Assembly: GCA_016712885.1 (NCBI GenBank)
Contig: JADJQF010000004.1
Location: forward strand, 310,001-374,000
Direction of reading: 5' to 3'
Length of the DNA: 64,000 nucleotides
Source of the DNA: Candidatus Flexicrinis proximus
GTDB lineage: Bacteria; Chloroflexota; Anaerolineae; Aggregatilineales; Phototrophicaceae
The notes under the pieces were generated by a model. That model was not told the origin of the DNA. It saw nothing but the letters and a program-made list of their open reading frames with translations, and made no database searches. Positions within the stretch are counted from its first letter, which is position 1. Each line of letters begins with the position of its first letter. A program made the position numbers and the translations under genes. Of this stretch, positions 61,697-64,000 are shown piece after piece.

Positions 61697-64000
61697 ATGA
61701 CAATGACTATCCGACGGACGCAAACCGCCCGTAACAGCCTTCAGCGGCGAATCAGACAGCGCGTGCTGCCGATCCTGGCAGTGCTGACCATACTGGCTGC
61801 CATCGTTGCTTTTGTCATCCCGCAGGTGCGTGAACGGGAGCGACTCGCCCTGCAGCGTGCCGATATCATCCAGGCGATTACCCGAGACGTAAATGCTACG
61901 CTCGCGGATGCGGCGGAAGACCTTCAGGGTCTCGCATCGGGTACGTTTGTTTCTGAGTATGACGAATTGATCGGGGCGAACCCCGACCCCATTGCGCCGC
62001 CCGCACGGCTGCGCTTGGTTCAGCGCGATATGCTCCGCTCCTTTGCAGACCTGATCACGCGGCGGCAGGACCTCTATCTGGGTGTCCGCTATCTTACGTC
62101 TGGAAATCAGGTGTGGGGCGAAGCACTCAATCTGGGCGGTCAGGTGACTCTCAACACGCAGTACCGCCTGCGTACTCCAGAAGAAGCCGATGTTACCTAT
62201 CAGAAACTAGCCACTGCCCCAAGCACCCAACCCGAACTAGGCCCCAGCAACCCGCAGGCCGGTTCGTTCACCATGTATCTGAATGTCCCCGGCGGCGTAG
62301 GCGGGCTTATTCAGGTTGAAATGAACCTGACTGCGCTGAATTCGATCCTTGATGAAGTCGTTGGTGCCGACAGTTCGCTCTTCGCACAGGATCGTGTTCT
62401 GCTGCTGGTCAATGCCCTGAACGACGGACTGGCGTTTTCAGACGAGGATGCCGACTTCACCAGCGCCCAAGCCCTGTTGGGAGAGACTGAGGGGGCGTTC
62501 ACTGATGTTTCAGTCGGCAGCGAACTATTCTCCACACAGACAATAGATCCCTACAGAGGCGCCGATATTCCGTGGCGTCTGACTCTGCGCGACAATTCCG
62601 CAGCCCTTCTGGCCGATGCAAACAATATCTCGATTATTGCAGCGCTCATTACGCTTGGCGTGGGTATCGCTGCAATCTTCCTTACAGACGCGATGCTTGC
62701 CAGCGCCCTGCGGCCTTATGAGACCGCGGTTCACTCCGCCGCCGAACGGCTGCAAACTGCCGAAGTCAACCGTGTGAGTACCGCACAGGTGAGGGCAGTA
62801 ACCCCGGAGGCATCTTCTCCGCCCCCCTCGCAGGGGGACGACCAGATTTCCGAACTCATGAGTGCGATCGATGTCGCCGCGGCACGCATTTCGCAGCTCA
62901 GTCTCGATCTCGACGACACCGTCAAGCGGCGCAACCGTGAAATTGAAGTCGCCAGCCGCATTGGCCGTGAAACCGCCGGGCTGATTGATATCGATGAATT
63001 GGTGAACCGGGCTATTCAGTTCATCAGTCACGAAATGAACTTCTATCATACGCAGGTTTTCCTCCTGGATGACGTGGGACAGAATGCGGTATTGGCCTAC
63101 AGTCAGGGGGAGTCCGGACGAAAAATGCTCGAACAAGGGCATAAGATCCGGGTTGGCACTCCAACCGTCATTGGCCGTACGGTCTCCGGCAAGCAGCCCA
63201 TCATCGTTAACGACACGCGCGACCCGCAGAGCAAGCACGGCTTTAATGCATTGCTGCCGTTAACCCGCGCGGAGATGGGGCTGCCGCTGATTGTCGGTAA
63301 CAAAGTCATCGGCGCGTTGGACATCCAGGCCAGCGACTCCAATGCGTTCCAGGAGCAGGATCTTCCGGTCTATACTCTGCTGGCGGATCAACTCGCAACC
63401 GCTATCAACAAAGCCCAGCTCGTCCAGCAAACCCAGCAGCGCGTAGAGCAGATCAATACGCTTAATCGCCAGCTGACCCGCGAAGCGTGGGAGTCGTTCG
63501 ATGACCCGCTCTCGGAAGAATATCACCTAAACTACGACCTCATGAAAGTGCAGTCCGACGAGGACAACGCAGGGGAAGGTCGGGTTGGCATCAGTGTGCC
63601 GATCAGTGTGCGTGGCGAAGTAATCGGTGAACTTACCGCCGAGCCGGACGCTGATGAGCCAATGACCGAGGTTCATCACACGGTACTGCGGGCAGTTGCA
63701 GACCGTGTCGCGCTGGCCGTCGAAAACGCACGCCTGTTTACGGAATCCCAGAATAACCTATCTGAAACACGGGCGTTGTATACGCTCAGCCGTAACCTCT
63801 CTGAAGCCCAGACTCTCGCAGGCGTCGTGGACGCTGTTCATGCGACGACGATGGCAGACGCGCATCGCAGCCAGATCTGGATCTTCGACGCCCCGGCAGG
63901 CGAGATTAAGCCGAACGGCGCCGTCATACGTGCCGACCGCTACAGCCCGTCCGCCCGCACAACCAGCAAACGCCCCACGCCGATGGACGGCAACGAAATA
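61697..64000 (+). CDS. Transmembrane GAF sensor protein, partial (C-terminus beyond window)
   Basis: The frame from ATG 61697 is open to the window edge (768 codons). TM1 lies at about 25-45 (VLPILAVLTILAAIVAFVIP). An exterior domain runs to about 300, followed by TM2 near 310-335 (ISIIAALITLGVGIAAIFLT) and a Pro-containing linker. A GAF domain starts near residue 430 (LVNRAIQFISHEMNFYHTQV; QGHKIRVGTPTVIGRTVSGK; MGLPLIVGNKVIGALDIQAS). A second, degenerate GAF follows (VGISVPISVRGEVIGELTAE), then the beginning of a third. GGGGAA (61685-61690) is the probable SD. Whether a histidine kinase follows cannot be seen. It lies 115 bp after the preceding gene, so it may still share the operon. Confidence 0.8.
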   Translation, partial: MTMTIRRTQTARNSLQRRIRQRVLPILAVLTILAAIVAFVIPQVRERERLALQRADIIQAITRDVNATLADAAEDLQGLASGTFVSEYDELIGANPDPIAPPARLRLVQRDMLRSFADLITRRQDLYLGVRYLTSGNQVWGEALNLGGQVTLNTQYRLRTPEEADVTYQKLATAPSTQPELGPSNPQAGSFTMYLNVPGGVGGLIQVEMNLTALNSILDEVVGADSSLFAQDRVLLLVNALNDGLAFSDEDADFTSAQALLGETEGAFTDVSVGSELFSTQTIDPYRGADIPWRLTLRDNSAALLADANNISIIAALITLGVGIAAIFLTDAMLASALRPYETAVHSAAERLQTAEVNRVSTAQVRAVTPEASSPPPSQGDDQISELMSAIDVAAARISQLSLDLDDTVKRRNREIEVASRIGRETAGLIDIDELVNRAIQFISHEMNFYHTQVFLLDDVGQNAVLAYSQGESGRKMLEQGHKIRVGTPTVIGRTVSGKQPIIVNDTRDPQSKHGFNALLPLTRAEMGLPLIVGNKVIGALDIQASDSNAFQEQDLPVYTLLADQLATAINKAQLVQQTQQRVEQINTLNRQLTREAWESFDDPLSEEYHLNYDLMKVQSDEDNAGEGRVGISVPISVRGEVIGELTAEPDADEPMTEVHHTVLRAVADRVALAVENARLFTESQNNLSETRALYTLSRNLSEAQTLAGVVDAVHATTMADAHRSQIWIFDAPAGEIKPNGAVIRADRYSPSARTTSKRPTPMDGNEI

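Overview
The window is a gene-dense, GC-rich bacterial chromosome segment. It most likely comes from a Chloroflexota (Anaerolineae-like) genome. The taxonomic call is an inference from gene content: tandem DUF2298 ('YYY') membrane proteins, an Agl23-like glycosyltransferase fused to NHL repeats, an archaeal/eukaryotic-type ProRS, a short EF-Ts, CofE (F420) next to a MenA-like prenyltransferase, and a long run of GAF sensor proteins. No rRNA, tRNA, CRISPR array, insertion sequence or phage module was recognised.

Layout. 1-2905: divergent proS (cut by the left edge) and hisS. 3106-7087: a secreted protein, then a TPR protein overlapping two tandem GNAT paralogues. 7167-9756: the translation block rpsB-tsf-pyrH, with a strong promoter, a structured rpsB leader and a promoter/terminator pair between tsf and pyrH. 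9942-10735 (-): AraC-type regulator plus VOC protein, with a LexA-type box upstream. 11048-17051 (+): a tightly packed seven-gene run. It encodes a stand-alone E2-like protein, a JAMM/JAB protein, an E1/ThiF-like protein, a Pro-rich small protein, a PCMT-type methyltransferase with a large extension, a DEDDh exonuclease and an MFS transporter. 17254-18733 (-): DprA-like protein and an HTH regulator. 19202-24186: an unknown protein with tandem LexA-type boxes upstream, a membrane protein, menA, cofE and a secreted protein. 24427-39623 (-): about 15 kb of very large membrane glycosyltransferase/YYY proteins with an embedded ECF sigma/anti-sigma pair. 39770-46759: ABC-F, DUF1801, propeller protein, prfA-TfoX_C-era-oxidoreductase. 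46824-51392 (-): DUF3291 pair, DUF420-like protein with a repetitive tail, another GT39 protein and a cyclophilin. 51617-64000 (+): two receiver-only response regulators followed by five large GAF proteins, the last cut by the right edge.

The most interesting locus is the E2-JAMM-E1 cassette at 11048-13468. Its order matches the E2-JAB-E1 part of bacterial ubiquitin-like (BIL-type) operons, but three features are unusual. No ubiquitin-like gene is adjacent. The JAMM motif has Gln in place of its second zinc-ligand His at exact spacing. The E1 has no cysteine in the crossover loop. It is followed by a Pro-rich protein and a protein methyltransferase instead. Other signals worth checking are two LexA-type operator sites, a diverged roughly 90-bp interspersed repeat present twice, a G/C homopolymer island, and the kinase-less GAF array.
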